Of a stretch of 64,000 bases of DNA, positions 52,370 through 61,714 are shown one piece after another. Below the pieces are notes generated by a model, which made no database searches, had not been told where the DNA came from, and saw nothing but the letters and a program-made list of their open reading frames with translations. The translations under genes were made by a program, and so were the position numbers. Where the stretch lies: contig CAZBED010000004.1 of the NCBI GenBank assembly GCA_964490845.1, positions 1-64,000 of the forward strand. The letters are read 5' to 3'. This DNA is from JADJSS01 sp964490845. Lineage in GTDB: Bacteria; Bacteroidota; Bacteroidia; Chitinophagales; JADIYW01. Position 1 is the stretch's first letter; each line of letters starts with the position of its first letter.

Positions 52370-53149
52370 GTGGCAGAATTTGGATTAATAGAAACCATTA
52401 AAGTGGTAAATGGCAGGATGGTATTCCGGAATCTGCATGTAAAACGATTGCACAGAAGCCTGAAGGTTATCAATATTGAAGAAAGTGAATATAAGCTTGA
52501 AGACAGAATCCTGCGGTTGTTGAAGTATGAATGCGTGGAAAAAGGATTAAAGAACTTCAGGCTCCGGCTGGAAGTGCAGAAAAACAGGGCGCATGATTAT
52601 ATGCCAGATATATCCCCCTTAAAGTGGAACTGCGTCCTAAGGCCACTGGAAAGCCCGGTTTATCAGTGGAATGAGATGGGCCTGAGCTTGACCTTTTTGC
52701 CCAAGCATAAAAAGCTCCTTGATGCATTTGCTAACCTAAAGCATACAGACAGAAGCATTTATGAGAAAGCCCTTAATTATGCCAGAGAAAATGACGTTGA
52801 TGATGCATTGGTATTAAATGAAAACAATATGGTGGCTGATGCCTCTATCTATAATGTCTTCATTATAAAGGATGGAATCATTTATACTCCTCCGCTTACA
52901 GACGGGCCAGTGGCAGGCGTTTTGCGGGAGTTGCTGCTGACCAGACTGCCTGCAGTTCAGATAGCAGAGAAATCTATCACCCTTCAGGATGTATATGCCG
53001 CCGACGAAGTATTTCTGACCAATGTTATTCGCGGTATCCGCTGGGTTAAGTACATGGATGATAAACAATATACTAATATACTGACACAACAATTATTTCA
53101 GGAATTTAAATCCGTTGTATTTGAGCATTACGGCGAACACTTAGTTTAA
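52370..53149 (+). CDS. Class IV aminotransferase-fold protein (aminodeoxychorismate lyase-like)
   Basis: 259 residues beginning with GTG ('MAEFGLIETIKVVNGRM'). PLP fold type IV: the lysine lies in 'NLKHTDRSIYEKAL', with 'ALVLNENNMVADASIYNVF' and 'DGPVAGVLRELLL' matching the PabC/branched-chain aminotransferase family. The size and 'LKHTD' favour 4-amino-4-deoxychorismate lyase (folate synthesis), but a D-amino-acid or branched-chain aminotransferase is possible. It ends three bases from the converging CBS gene. Confidence 0.75.
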   Translation: MAEFGLIETIKVVNGRMVFRNLHVKRLHRSLKVINIEESEYKLEDRILRLLKYECVEKGLKNFRLRLEVQKNRAHDYMPDISPLKWNCVLRPLESPVYQWNEMGLSLTFLPKHKKLLDAFANLKHTDRSIYEKALNYARENDVDDALVLNENNMVADASIYNVFIIKDGIIYTPPLTDGPVAGVLRELLLTRLPAVQIAEKSITLQDVYAADEVFLTNVIRGIRWVKYMDDKQYTNILTQQLFQEFKSVVFEHYGEHLV

Positions 53150-53152
53150 ATT

Positions 53153-53575
53153 TTATGTTTTAAGCTTTTCCGAAAAGTAACGCAACACATCAGAAACGGA
53201 TAATATTCCCACTAATTTTCCTTTGTCAACGACAGGTACCGCATGAAATTCATGAGAAATAAAGATTTCCATGACTACTTTAATAGTCGTGTCAGAAGAA
53301 ACCGTGTAAGGATTTCTGACCATCAGGTCTTTCAGCTCAAAGATTTCCATAATGGCTTCGTTCGTTTGTTCCGCATCCTCGAAGATGGTGCCAAAGGTCA
53401 GTCGTAAATAATCGGTCTTACTGATGATGCCAATTATTTTATTCTTTTCCATTACAGGAATGTGCCGGATATTCTGGTTCATGATGATATGGTGAATAGC
53501 TTTTAATTCAGCAGTGCTGTCAACTGTTATCACCTCTTTTGTCATGATTTCTGAGATGTGAATATTATTTATCAT
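53153..53575 (-). CDS. Two-CBS-domain protein
   Basis: 140 residues made of one CBS pair: 'ISEIMTKEVITVDSTAEL...RHIPVMEKNKIIGIISKTDYLRL' and 'VRNPYTVSSDTTIKVVMEIF...HAVPVVDKGKLVGILSVSDVLRY'. Such stand-alone pairs bind adenine nucleotides and regulate partners. It faces the aminotransferase gene with a three-base gap and is divergent from photolyase. No partner is evident. Confidence 0.88.
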   Translation of the reverse strand: MINNIHISEIMTKEVITVDSTAELKAIHHIIMNQNIRHIPVMEKNKIIGIISKTDYLRLTFGTIFEDAEQTNEAIMEIFELKDLMVRNPYTVSSDTTIKVVMEIFISHEFHAVPVVDKGKLVGILSVSDVLRYFSEKLKT

Positions 53576-53669
53576 AAAAACGGAATTTTGATAAACTAAT
53601 CTATCATCTATTTTGTTAATTTGACTTGATATAACTCATGTCCATTACTGATAATTATCATTTTACAAC

Positions 53670-54992
53670 ATGACAGCTGTTTACATATACTGGTTTCGCC
53701 GGGATTTGCGTTTGCATGATAATGCCGCATTATATTATGCCTTGAAATCCGGCACACAGGTATTGCCTGTCTTTATTTTTGATACCGACATTTTAGAAGA
53801 ATTGAAGATGGACAAAAGCTGTCTGACAGAAGACAGACGGGTTTCCTTTATCTATGAGGAGATTGTCAGATTAAAAGATGAATTACAGGATATTGGAAGC
53901 GATTTGCATGTTTTCTACGGCAATCCGGCTGATGTATGGAAACAAATCATTAGCAGATATCCGGTTAAAGGTGTCTTTTGCAACCATGATTATGAGCCGT
54001 ATGCCAACGAGCGGGATGCCGTTATAAAATCTTTATTGGAAAGCTATCAGATTACATTTCATTCCTGTAAAGACCAGGTAATTTTTGATAAGAGTGAAGT
54101 GGTGAAGGATGATGGAAAACCATATACCGTTTACACACCCTACAGCAAAAAATGGAAATCGAAACTGAACGATTTTTATTTACGTTCTTATCCTACTGAG
54201 CGTTATTTTCAACACTTTTATAAACCTGTAAAAAAACAGCCATTACTTCCGATAACGGAAATGGGCTTTTCAGACAAAAAGTATGATTTTCCGGACAGAG
54301 CCGCAACGGACGGCTTGTTGCTACGCTATCCGGAGACGAGAGACATTCCCGGTATTCGCGGTACTTCCAGGCTAAGTGTGCATCTCCGGTTTGGCACCAT
54401 TTCCATCCGTCAGTTAGTGCGGCATGTTATAGAAATAAAAGCGGAGAAGTACCTGAACGAACTAATCTGGCGGGAGTTTTATATGATGATATTGTATCAT
54501 TTTCCAAATGTAGTTTGCCACTCGTTCCGGCCGGAGTATGATAAAATAAACTGGCGAAATAATGAAGCGGAATTTCAGGCCTGGTGCAATGGAGAAACAG
54601 GATATCCCATTGTGGATGCCGGTATGCGTGAGCTTAATGAAACAGGATATATGCACAACAGGGTGAGAATGATTGTGGCCAGTTTTCTGACGAAACATTT
54701 ACTAATCGACTGGAGGCGGGGAGAAGCCTATTTTGCTCAAAAACTCCTGGACTATGAACTTTCCTCCAATAATGGCGGCTGGCAGTGGGCAGCTGGTACC
54801 GGTGTGGATGCAGCGCCCTATTTCAGGGTATTTAATCCATATTTGCAGACGTTAAAATTTGACCCTGATTTAAAATATATACGAAAATGGGTTCATGAAT
54901 TGGACAGTTTCACTTATCCCAAGCCTATCGTTGAACATGAATATGCCAGAAAGAGATGCCTTGAAACATACCAAAAGGCACTAAGGCCTTAA
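53670..54992 (+). CDS. phr: Deoxyribodipyrimidine photolyase / cryptochrome family
   Basis: 440 residues, class I-like. The antenna domain starts 'IYWFRRDLRLHDNAALYYAL' and has 'CNHDYEPYANERDA'. The FAD domain contains 'GTSRLSVHLRFGTISIRQLV', 'WREFYMMILYHFP', 'IVDAGMRELNETGYMHNR', 'DWRRGEAYFAQKLLDYELSSN' and 'NGGWQWAAGTGVDAAPYFRVF', including the residues that contact flavin and the Trp used for electron transfer. It repairs UV dimers in a light-dependent way. It overlaps the next convergent gene by four bases. Confidence 0.93.
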   Translation: MTAVYIYWFRRDLRLHDNAALYYALKSGTQVLPVFIFDTDILEELKMDKSCLTEDRRVSFIYEEIVRLKDELQDIGSDLHVFYGNPADVWKQIISRYPVKGVFCNHDYEPYANERDAVIKSLLESYQITFHSCKDQVIFDKSEVVKDDGKPYTVYTPYSKKWKSKLNDFYLRSYPTERYFQHFYKPVKKQPLLPITEMGFSDKKYDFPDRAATDGLLLRYPETRDIPGIRGTSRLSVHLRFGTISIRQLVRHVIEIKAEKYLNELIWREFYMMILYHFPNVVCHSFRPEYDKINWRNNEAEFQAWCNGETGYPIVDAGMRELNETGYMHNRVRMIVASFLTKHLLIDWRRGEAYFAQKLLDYELSSNNGGWQWAAGTGVDAAPYFRVFNPYLQTLKFDPDLKYIRKWVHELDSFTYPKPIVEHEYARKRCLETYQKALRP

Positions 54993-55768
54993 TCACAAAC
55001 GTATTCGAAATAAGTAGTATCCGAGCGGGTAACGGTATTATCCGGCTGGCTTCTTATTGTCCATATCTGCCGTGTAATCAAGCCATCACTATTTGTCAGG
55101 TATTCGTAATCATACGTTTGACGCAGCGCACCTGCTGCCAGCAGATTGTAATACAGTCGTCTTTTTATTAGATTTTTTTCCAACTTGCCGTATTTGCTTT
55201 CAAAAGGGTAAAGTTCTGTAACCTTCAGTTTATCAGTATAATATTCAGATACAATAGAATCTTTAGTTGTCAGTGATGGATTGGTGAAATTGGTGAAATC
55301 ATATATCCAGTATGAATAGTTTCCGTTGATGTAAAAATATTTTATGTCACTCTCATAGGTATTGTAATTATTGATGGCACGAATTAAGTAATTATCCGTA
55401 TCATAGTAATACTTGGATCTGCTGTTAAACGTTGAAGAAGACAAGATGGTAATCCTGGAGGTATCGATAAGTCCGGCAGCAGTCAGCGTTGAAAATCCGC
55501 TCATTCTTAAAATACCGTCATAATAATATTCCAAATCATACTGTCCAGAATTTTTTATATTTTTAGCCTGATAGGTACTGCTGCTATTAGAATATGTTGT
55601 GAACTGAGTATAGTCTTCTCCCGAGTATGTAAATACAACGGTATCCGTATAGCCGGAAGAATAATGCGTCACTTTTTTTGAAACCTTGCAGTTTAATAAC
55701 ACAGTTTCATTCTTTTTACATCCGGCAATACATATAATCAGGAGTAACAAGAGGGAAGTATTTTTCAT
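54989..55768 (-). CDS. Lipoprotein of unknown function (259 aa)
   Basis: Starting at the ATG at 55768, the protein has signal 'MKNTSLLLLLIICIAGC' with lipobox IAGC; an in-frame TTG at 55810 would only add a poor N-terminal extension. The mature part is rich in Tyr, Ser and Thr with repeated 'YYDTDNYLIRAINNY'- and 'YEYLTNSDGLITRQ'-like segments, similar in style to DUF4595-type Bacteroidota lipoproteins. Family assignment uncertain. Convergent with photolyase, four-base overlap. Confidence 0.7.
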   Translation of the reverse strand: MKNTSLLLLLIICIAGCKKNETVLLNCKVSKKVTHYSSGYTDTVVFTYSGEDYTQFTTYSNSSSTYQAKNIKNSGQYDLEYYYDGILRMSGFSTLTAAGLIDTSRITILSSSTFNSRSKYYYDTDNYLIRAINNYNTYESDIKYFYINGNYSYWIYDFTNFTNPSLTTKDSIVSEYYTDKLKVTELYPFESKYGKLEKNLIKRRLYYNLLAAGALRQTYDYEYLTNSDGLITRQIWTIRSQPDNTVTRSDTTYFEYVCD

Positions 55769-55851
55769 AATTTTTATAGTAAATTTAAGAACATTTTTTT
55801 CAATAGTCAACCATTGCTTATCCTGACCGGTTATGCAAATTAGGATACTTA

Positions 55852-55882
55852 TTGCAGGTTTCTGTCATTAAAGTTACATTTG
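55852..55882 (+). promoter_or_regulatory. Promoter TTG-N20-TACATTTG of the 55916 operon
   Basis: TTG at 55852-55854, 20-base spacer, TACATTTG at 55875-55882; 33 bases then lead to the ATG at 55916. Confidence 0.72.
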
Positions 55883-55915
55883 ATTAATAATTGATTGATT
55901 ACAGAATGGGCCACC

Positions 55916-56362
55916 ATGTATAAATTTACCCGACATCTATTCTTTATTTCACTGGTTTTTTCCTGTTTGAATTTTATCAGCACCTCTTATTACAATCAGG
56001 AATTATATCCATTTTTTCACTGGAAACTGTATACACAACCACTTGGCAATGATTATGTCTATGCCGACTACCGACTATACGGAATCAACAATACCAGGGA
56101 CACGATCAGAATTTCAAATCGCAATATCCCTGTTTTCAGTAAGGACGATCAGTATTACTTTTTATCAAGGGAAGCCATGGCAATTAAAAACAATACTCTA
56201 ACAAACCAAAGAATCAGTAAGCGCTTAGGGGATTTTGGCGATGTGATCACTCAAAACGCGTTTGACGACTACCTGTTAATAGAAGAATCCTTCAATCCTT
56301 TGAACCTGATTTCAGATTCCGCTGTTTATACAAAGCAAATCATCTATGAAGTTCATCAATAG
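55916..56362 (+). CDS. Hypothetical protein with one N-terminal membrane anchor (148 aa)
   Basis: Start taken at the ATG at 55916; an in-frame TTG seven codons upstream is less likely. 'HLFFISLVFSCLNFIS' near the N terminus is a signal anchor. The remaining 120 residues are a soluble extracytoplasmic domain with no motif I recognise. Its 3' end overlaps the next gene by 17 bases, so the two are translationally linked and may act together. Function unknown. Confidence 0.65.
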   Translation: MYKFTRHLFFISLVFSCLNFISTSYYNQELYPFFHWKLYTQPLGNDYVYADYRLYGINNTRDTIRISNRNIPVFSKDDQYYFLSREAMAIKNNTLTNQRISKRLGDFGDVITQNAFDDYLLIEESFNPLNLISDSAVYTKQIIYEVHQ

Positions 56363-57263
56363 AATAATCACTCGTTTTTACAAGCTGGAAGAGGATGTAC
56401 TATATCTGTATGATTTCCGGATTTTCGATAAGATAGTCGGAATCTTTTCCATTATATGGACATTTTATATTGTCTGGATGTACCAAACTGTTTTGTTGGC
56501 GCGGCCGGAAAGCCTGTATATGCCTATTTATTGGTTTCAAAAGGTTTTTATGCCCACGCTGCCGCAGCCTGTTTATTTTTATACTGTTGTCACACTTACA
56601 ATCCTTTTACTAATACTAAATTATTTTCGGCAGCGTGTATTCCATCGCATCCTGTTGTTTTTCCTGATACTCTGGCTGAATGCCTTAAAATGGAATTACA
56701 ATTTCGCTTCGCATGTCGGGCATATTTTTGTGCTCACCTATTTCTTTTCAATTTTTCTGAATTTTGACAAAGTTGAGAATGATGTAAAAGGAAAAGCGGT
56801 TGCGGCTCACTGGTTTCATGCCGGTATTTTATTGACGTACACTCTGGCAGGAGTATGGAAATTCATAGGCCTGTTTTATAAGCTGTTTATAGAAACACAA
56901 AAGATGAGCTGGCTGAATGAGCATGCGATTGAACTGAACGCCATCGTCAGCAAACGCATACACGATGAATTTCCGTCGTCCTTGATTCTTAAACTATATG
57001 CCATTCCTTATATTTGGGAAATACTGACAATTTGTATTTTTTTTATTCAACTCTTTTCCATCATGGGAGCATTGAATAAAAGGTTGTCTTACTTTTTTCT
57101 GGCCGGGTTGATTATTTTTCATTTATACAATTCCGTACTAAACAATACAGATTTTTATGTAGCTATTATCACGCTAATTATTCTCTTCTTTCCCTACCAC
57201 AGATTCAGATATGTTTTTGATATCTTTCTAACGAAGAATACCAATGATAATAATGCTGTCTGA
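56346..57263 (+). CDS. Multi-pass membrane protein of unknown function (305 aa)
   Basis: About seven to eight hydrophobic helices separated by short loops, including a conserved-looking 'NFASHVGHIFVLTYFFSIFLNF' and 'HWFHAGILLTYTLAGVWKF'. The His-rich membrane segments recall HTTM/vitamin-K-carboxylase-like membrane proteins, but the match is weak. It overlaps the preceding gene by 17 bases and ends two bases before the converging metalloprotease gene. No catalytic motif can be named with confidence. Confidence 0.6.
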   Translation: MKFINRIITRFYKLEEDVLYLYDFRIFDKIVGIFSIIWTFYIVWMYQTVLLARPESLYMPIYWFQKVFMPTLPQPVYFYTVVTLTILLLILNYFRQRVFHRILLFFLILWLNALKWNYNFASHVGHIFVLTYFFSIFLNFDKVENDVKGKAVAAHWFHAGILLTYTLAGVWKFIGLFYKLFIETQKMSWLNEHAIELNAIVSKRIHDEFPSSLILKLYAIPYIWEILTICIFFIQLFSIMGALNKRLSYFFLAGLIIFHLYNSVLNNTDFYVAIITLIILFFPYHRFRYVFDIFLTKNTNDNNAV

Positions 57264-57264
57264 A

Positions 57265-58749
57265 TTAATTTTTCTTAATCAGTTTTTGTACCACAGAAAA
57301 CTCATCAGTGTAACATTTTACGGCATATAATCCGTCTGACAAAGACTGAATATTAATAAAGTGTTCAGCGGTATTCTTTTTCACCTGAGTTGTCAAAACA
57401 ACTTTTCCGGCAACATCAACTATATCAATAGTAACCACTTTATTGAATGATTTATCAAAGTGAACAGACAACGTACCCGAAGCAGGATTAGGGAAAATGG
57501 AAATACCCAAGTCTTTCATTCTCGGATTATAAACAGAGGAGATAACAGGCTCCGCTTCTCTTTTTACAATAATGCCTGCACGTCTGGTCAATAAGTTGTA
57601 GCGCATCATATTTACCTGCTGTTTTGTAAATAAATTATAGCACAAGTCTGTAGAATAATCCATGTAGTTCTCATACATATCAGGATAATCTCTGCCTAAA
57701 TAAGGTTTATTACACGAATTGACGGTGGAATCACAGGGATTCAGAGTCCCTCTTGGAATATTGGCAGCAAATGCTTCAGCTTCTTCAGGAGTGTCATCCA
57801 TAAAATCATCTACTGTACACCCGTCCGTTACCGGCAATCCGGGCAGGTTTACTACGTTACCCCATTGATGCTGCAATCCAAAGTAGTGGCCAACTTCATG
57901 TACCGTAGTTCTGCCGGCAGCATAAAAATCCCTGAACCGTTGAGAGGTAGAATCCAGAGCATACCAGTTGTTTTGGCCAAAAAATCTGAAGTCTATAACG
58001 ATCCCGTCATTCTTACCATGATCCAGCGCCAAACCGCCCCAGTTGATGGCATTGGATGGGGGGTAGGCAAATCCGCCTAAAGCACCGCAGGTGTCACACA
58101 AGGTCAGACAGGTACGGCATTTTCTGTTTGCGTAGTTCAAATCACAAACGTAGATATTCAGGTATTTGGATGCCGGCCATGGAGACTTTCCGGTTGAGCC
58201 GGTTAATAAGAAGAAGTCTTCTTTCAGTGGTTCAATGCCTAATGCCGTCCATATTAAGGTACTGAGCGGATCCCATCCTGACAGGTTTCCTAAGTTTCCC
58301 TGAGTTCTGGTAATACCAGTTGTATTTTGCCCGCCGGGCGTTTTTTTAGCCAGTTCAAACTTTATCTTCGCTTTCCCCCTGAATGGGATAAAATATGGAC
58401 GAAGATTTATACTGTCGGCATTGAGTAAGTTATAATCCCGGTTCAACGCTTCAATTTGTGATTGCACTACATTGTCCGGAATATTCTCGTACTTATTATT
58501 TCCTAAATAAACAACATGCACCACCACCTGAACGGTGTAAACAGAATCTGTGGTAACCAAAGATGTATCATAGGCTGCAATATCATTAACAGCGCCGGAT
58601 ATTTGTTCCAAATAGGTGGTTCTGAGCGCGGCATTATTCAGGATGTCATGTTGAATAACATCGTCTAAAGCGCATTTTCTGGTTTCCTGAGCATGGGAGA
58701 GTAATATAAAGGATAGAAAGAGCCCAAACAGAGCAATAAAATTTTTCAT
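57265..58749 (-). CDS. M43 (pappalysin-like) zinc metalloprotease with T9SS sorting domain
   Basis: 494 residues. Signal peptide (1-20), propeptide-like N-terminal region, then a metzincin catalytic domain with zinc site 'HEVGHYFGLQH' (284-294) and Met-turn 'ENYMDYSTDLC'. The cysteines in 'CRTCLTLCDTCG' may form disulfides. The C-terminal 80 residues ('SIFPNPASGTLSV', 'IVDVAGKVVL', ending in 'VQKLIKKN') are a type A T9SS sorting domain, so the protease should reach the cell surface or medium. A -7 box TATCTTTG lies at 58766-58773. Confidence 0.92.
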   Translation of the reverse strand: MKNFIALFGLFLSFILLSHAQETRKCALDDVIQHDILNNAALRTTYLEQISGAVNDIAAYDTSLVTTDSVYTVQVVVHVVYLGNNKYENIPDNVVQSQIEALNRDYNLLNADSINLRPYFIPFRGKAKIKFELAKKTPGGQNTTGITRTQGNLGNLSGWDPLSTLIWTALGIEPLKEDFFLLTGSTGKSPWPASKYLNIYVCDLNYANRKCRTCLTLCDTCGALGGFAYPPSNAINWGGLALDHGKNDGIVIDFRFFGQNNWYALDSTSQRFRDFYAAGRTTVHEVGHYFGLQHQWGNVVNLPGLPVTDGCTVDDFMDDTPEEAEAFAANIPRGTLNPCDSTVNSCNKPYLGRDYPDMYENYMDYSTDLCYNLFTKQQVNMMRYNLLTRRAGIIVKREAEPVISSVYNPRMKDLGISIFPNPASGTLSVHFDKSFNKVVTIDIVDVAGKVVLTTQVKKNTAEHFINIQSLSDGLYAVKCYTDEFSVVQKLIKKN

Positions 58750-58765
58750 ATCTGTTGCGTTTGCG

Positions 58766-58773
58766 CAAAGATA
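58766..58773 (-). promoter_or_regulatory. -7 box TATCTTTG of the M43 protease gene
   Basis: Perfect TAnnTTTG match ending 16 bases upstream of the ATG at 58749; no TTG at the usual distance. Confidence 0.5.
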
Positions 58774-58786
58774 AAACTTTTACCTG

Positions 58787-59341
58787 TTAATTTAAGATAG
58801 GATCTTCAGGAAATGTGGATAACAATTTGTTCTTACCGCCCATTTTTACTAAAACTTCCTGCCACATATACTCGCTCATTTTGAAGATTTCCGGGTAGTT
58901 TTTGGAAACAATCCAGCTTTCATCCTGCATCTCCTCATTTAGCTGTCCGGCGTCCCAGCCGGCATACCCTGCGAAGAAACGGATATTATGCGGCATAATC
59001 TTTTTCTTCCGGATAAGCAGTTTGAGTTGTTCAAAATTGCCATTCCAGTATATATTATCCTTGATAGGGAAGGAATTCTCTATCAGGTCGCCGTAAGCGT
59101 GAATAAAATTCAGGCGATCCATTCCTACAGGGCCTCCGTAATGTACCATACCCTGAAAAGCGGGAAAATCCTGAATCATTTCGTTTATGCGGAAAATGGA
59201 GGGGCGGTTCAGCACCAGGCCTATCGTTCCTTCCGTATTGTGCTCGCATACCAGCGTAACCGTTCTTTTAAAACTCGGGTCTTTCATAAACGGCTCTGCT
59301 ATCAGTAAATCTCCTTTTTCTACATTATAATCTTTTGCCAT
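58787..59341 (-). CDS. yqgE: YqgE/AlgH family protein (UPF0301)
   Basis: 184 residues from the ATG at 59341; an earlier ATG at 59365 overlaps the stop of the upstream gene and adds eight residues (MVTENEND). The family core is visible: 'GDLLIAEPFMKDPSFKRTV', 'GTIGLVLNRP', 'HYGGPVGMDRLNFIH', 'RFFAGYAGWDAGQLNEEM'. YqgE/AlgH proteins have no settled biochemical role; AlgH was first linked to alginate regulation in Pseudomonas. It is cotranscribed with the T9SS Plug homologue upstream. Confidence 0.9.
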   Translation of the reverse strand: MAKDYNVEKGDLLIAEPFMKDPSFKRTVTLVCEHNTEGTIGLVLNRPSIFRINEMIQDFPAFQGMVHYGGPVGMDRLNFIHAYGDLIENSFPIKDNIYWNGNFEQLKLLIRKKKIMPHNIRFFAGYAGWDAGQLNEEMQDESWIVSKNYPEIFKMSEYMWQEVLVKMGGKNKLLSTFPEDPILN

Positions 59342-59358
59342 ATCATTCTCGTTTTCTG

Positions 59359-60630
59359 TTACCATCTGTTCAGTATCGAATTAATATGTTTTACCGCTAT
59401 CAGCCTGTCATACCGTTCGCCAAAGGAATTGTAGTACAGCAGAATTGTGTAGTCATTTTCGGTATCCATATAATATCCTTCCGTTATAAACTGATCAGTT
59501 ATACCTTGTTTTTCATCCTTAAACAAATAACTATAGTTGTAGGTTCCTTGTTTCAGTAAAATATTGGCGGAATAGCTTTTATCCAGATTGTCATACGTCA
59601 TTTTAGAAGATTCATCACACCGCCAGTCGTTGAATGCTCCCACTACATAAAAATCACCATTGGATACTGTTCCGCCGAAATCAAACGTAAAATGAACATT
59701 GGCATAGTCGGCAGCGGTATTGTAAGATGGATTATCCAGATTGTCGATATAGTACTGTCCGTTCAAATCTTTAACTATCTGGTATTTATTTTGCGGCTGT
59801 GGTTTTTCAAACAACAGGTATACATCATTTTCATCATCTCTTAAATCAAATGCTCGAATATTCTGTCCGCGAAAACGCAGTGAGCGCATGTCGAAAAAGC
59901 GAAATTCCCTGCCGGCAGTAGGAAAGGTGAGTACGCCGTTCAGATCAAAATTTAATTCATTCATGCCGATAAATTGCGGGCGAATGTCCAGTTTGGCATT
60001 ATCCCATCGATAGTTTTGCAGCACGGCAGCTTTTATTTCAATATTGGGGTTATCAATTTTGAAACCCTTATAATTCACCCTAAAAACTACTTCCTGGTAC
60101 TTATCCCTGTTAATCAGGCTTCTCGGATAAACCACTCCGGCATCTATCATCACTTTTGATTCGGCTACCATGAAACGACGGGTAAAAATGGGATTGTCCT
60201 TATTAGAATCATAAACAACAAGGACATAATTGCCGGATTCATTAACGTTCATGTCATAATTTGGAAATTCCAGTTTATAATGTACATACGGAATTTTTGC
60301 CCCGTTTGAGTAATCATAATCTGAAATATTCGCTTCGGTGAATCCATCCACATATTCCATTATATTCATAGTGGTAGGAGTCCAGTTACTGTTGCACTGA
60401 ATGACGGTATAATAGTAATTCTTAGGCTTTCCGGATAAATCATCAAAATGCAGTTCCAGTTTTTCATTTTGGTCTTTGTAGAGGATGGGCATGGCCATGT
60501 CAGCTCCAGCCGGAAATAACTGAACGGTTTTTATATAGGGAACAAATACCTGATTTTCGTACACAATAGCCTGGATTTTCATACTCCATAGCAGACACAA
60601 CAGCAAAACGGCTTTTCGACTTTTCATCAA
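59359..60630 (-). CDS. T9SS Plug-like protein (DUF5103 family)
   Basis: 423 residues with a signal peptide ending near 'WSMKIQA'. 'YENQVFVPYIKTVQLFPAG', 'LELHFDDLSGKPKNYYYTV', 'YVDGFTEANISDYDYSNGA' and 'NYVLVVYDSNKDNPIFTRRF' are the DUF5103 pattern; members of this family were identified as the Plug subunit that closes the periplasmic side of the SprA T9SS translocon. The gene is followed closely by yqgE. With three or more T9SS cargo proteins encoded in the same window, a secretion role is coherent, though no sprA is present here. Confidence 0.82.
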   Translation of the reverse strand: MMKSRKAVLLLCLLWSMKIQAIVYENQVFVPYIKTVQLFPAGADMAMPILYKDQNEKLELHFDDLSGKPKNYYYTVIQCNSNWTPTTMNIMEYVDGFTEANISDYDYSNGAKIPYVHYKLEFPNYDMNVNESGNYVLVVYDSNKDNPIFTRRFMVAESKVMIDAGVVYPRSLINRDKYQEVVFRVNYKGFKIDNPNIEIKAAVLQNYRWDNAKLDIRPQFIGMNELNFDLNGVLTFPTAGREFRFFDMRSLRFRGQNIRAFDLRDDENDVYLLFEKPQPQNKYQIVKDLNGQYYIDNLDNPSYNTAADYANVHFTFDFGGTVSNGDFYVVGAFNDWRCDESSKMTYDNLDKSYSANILLKQGTYNYSYLFKDEKQGITDQFITEGYYMDTENDYTILLYYNSFGERYDRLIAVKHINSILNRW

Positions 60631-60745
60631 TCAATTATAGCAAATATCTTTCCAAAATTCAACTTCTTCTGTTTGTATTGAAAAAATAAGCTGAAAAGTA
60701 AGACGGAAGGTATTTGGTGAACTGAATTTAACAAAAAGTAAATTG

Positions 60746-60753
60746 TAATTTTG
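60746..60753 (+). promoter_or_regulatory. -7 box TAATTTTG of the GSCFA gene
   Basis: Perfect TAnnTTTG match with four bases (CTTC) before the ATG at 60758; predicts a leaderless message. Confidence 0.5.
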
Positions 60754-60757
60754 CTTC

Positions 60758-61714
60758 ATGGAATTCCGGAAAATTATTCAAATTTCTGCATCGCCGTTTC
60801 AAATCAATCATCAGGATGAATTAATGCTGATGGGTTCCTGCTTCACAGAAAATATAGGCGGAAAATTAACCTATTACGGATTCAATAGCGTCAGTAATCC
60901 GTTTGGAATTATCTATAATCCAGTTTCTATTTTCCATAATCTGAGTTCTGCCATCCAAAGCAAGAAGTATATAGAAAGCGACTTGTTAATGCGGAATGAC
61001 CTGTATATCTCATTGGATCATCATGGAAAATATGCTGATACCGATAAAGGACGCTTGCTGCATACCATCAATTCAGGAATGGAACAGGTTCATCAATGTT
61101 TCACAACTGCCAAGTATATTGTTTTTTCGCCGGGTACTTCGTTTGTTTATCAGCACAAAGCTTCCGGTAAGATTGCCGCCAATTGTCATAAACTTCCGAA
61201 CTCCCATTTTGAAAAGAAACTGCTGACCATAGATGAAATTAAAGCTGCATTCAACACAATTAAACCACATTTGGCAGACAAGACAGTAATTTTCACTGTT
61301 TCACCGGTTCGACACTGGCGTGACGGCGCCGTGCAAAACCAAAGGAGCAAAAGCATACTAATAGAGAGTATACATCAGATAATAGCTGAAAATGACAATT
61401 GCTCTTATTTTCCATCATATGAAATCATGATGGATGAGTTGAGGGATTACAGGTTTTATGAAGAAGATATGCTCCACCCTAATAAAACGGCGGTGAACTA
61501 TATATGGGAACGTTTCTGTCAGACTTATTTTGATGAACTGACGATGGAAATACTGGACCAGATCCATAAACTCCAACTTATGATACAGCACAGAATAAAA
61601 CATTCTAATACAGCAGAACGGGAAGAGTTTGAAAATCAGAAACAGCTTCAGATAGCAGCTTTTAAAAAGAACTATCCGGCTATCAATATTGATTTCACTC
61701 TTTCAGCAGAATAG
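60758..61714 (+). CDS. GSCFA-domain protein
   Basis: 318 residues. The family is named for the motif visible here as 'LMGSCFTENIGGKL' (about residues 27-40); also 'NPFGIIYNP', 'FSPGTSFVYQHKASGKIAANCHK' and 'FTVSPVRHWRDGAVQNQRSK' with the His-Trp-Arg-Asp typical of SGNH-like esterases, and 'DMLHPNKTAVNYIWERF' with a terminal His. The pattern (Ser in GSCF, His near DMLHP) suggests an SGNH-type hydrolase; substrate unknown. It is convergent with the sensor kinase, overlapping by 20 bases. Confidence 0.88.
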   Translation: MEFRKIIQISASPFQINHQDELMLMGSCFTENIGGKLTYYGFNSVSNPFGIIYNPVSIFHNLSSAIQSKKYIESDLLMRNDLYISLDHHGKYADTDKGRLLHTINSGMEQVHQCFTTAKYIVFSPGTSFVYQHKASGKIAANCHKLPNSHFEKKLLTIDEIKAAFNTIKPHLADKTVIFTVSPVRHWRDGAVQNQRSKSILIESIHQIIAENDNCSYFPSYEIMMDELRDYRFYEEDMLHPNKTAVNYIWERFCQTYFDELTMEILDQIHKLQLMIQHRIKHSNTAEREEFENQKQLQIAAFKKNYPAINIDFTLSAE

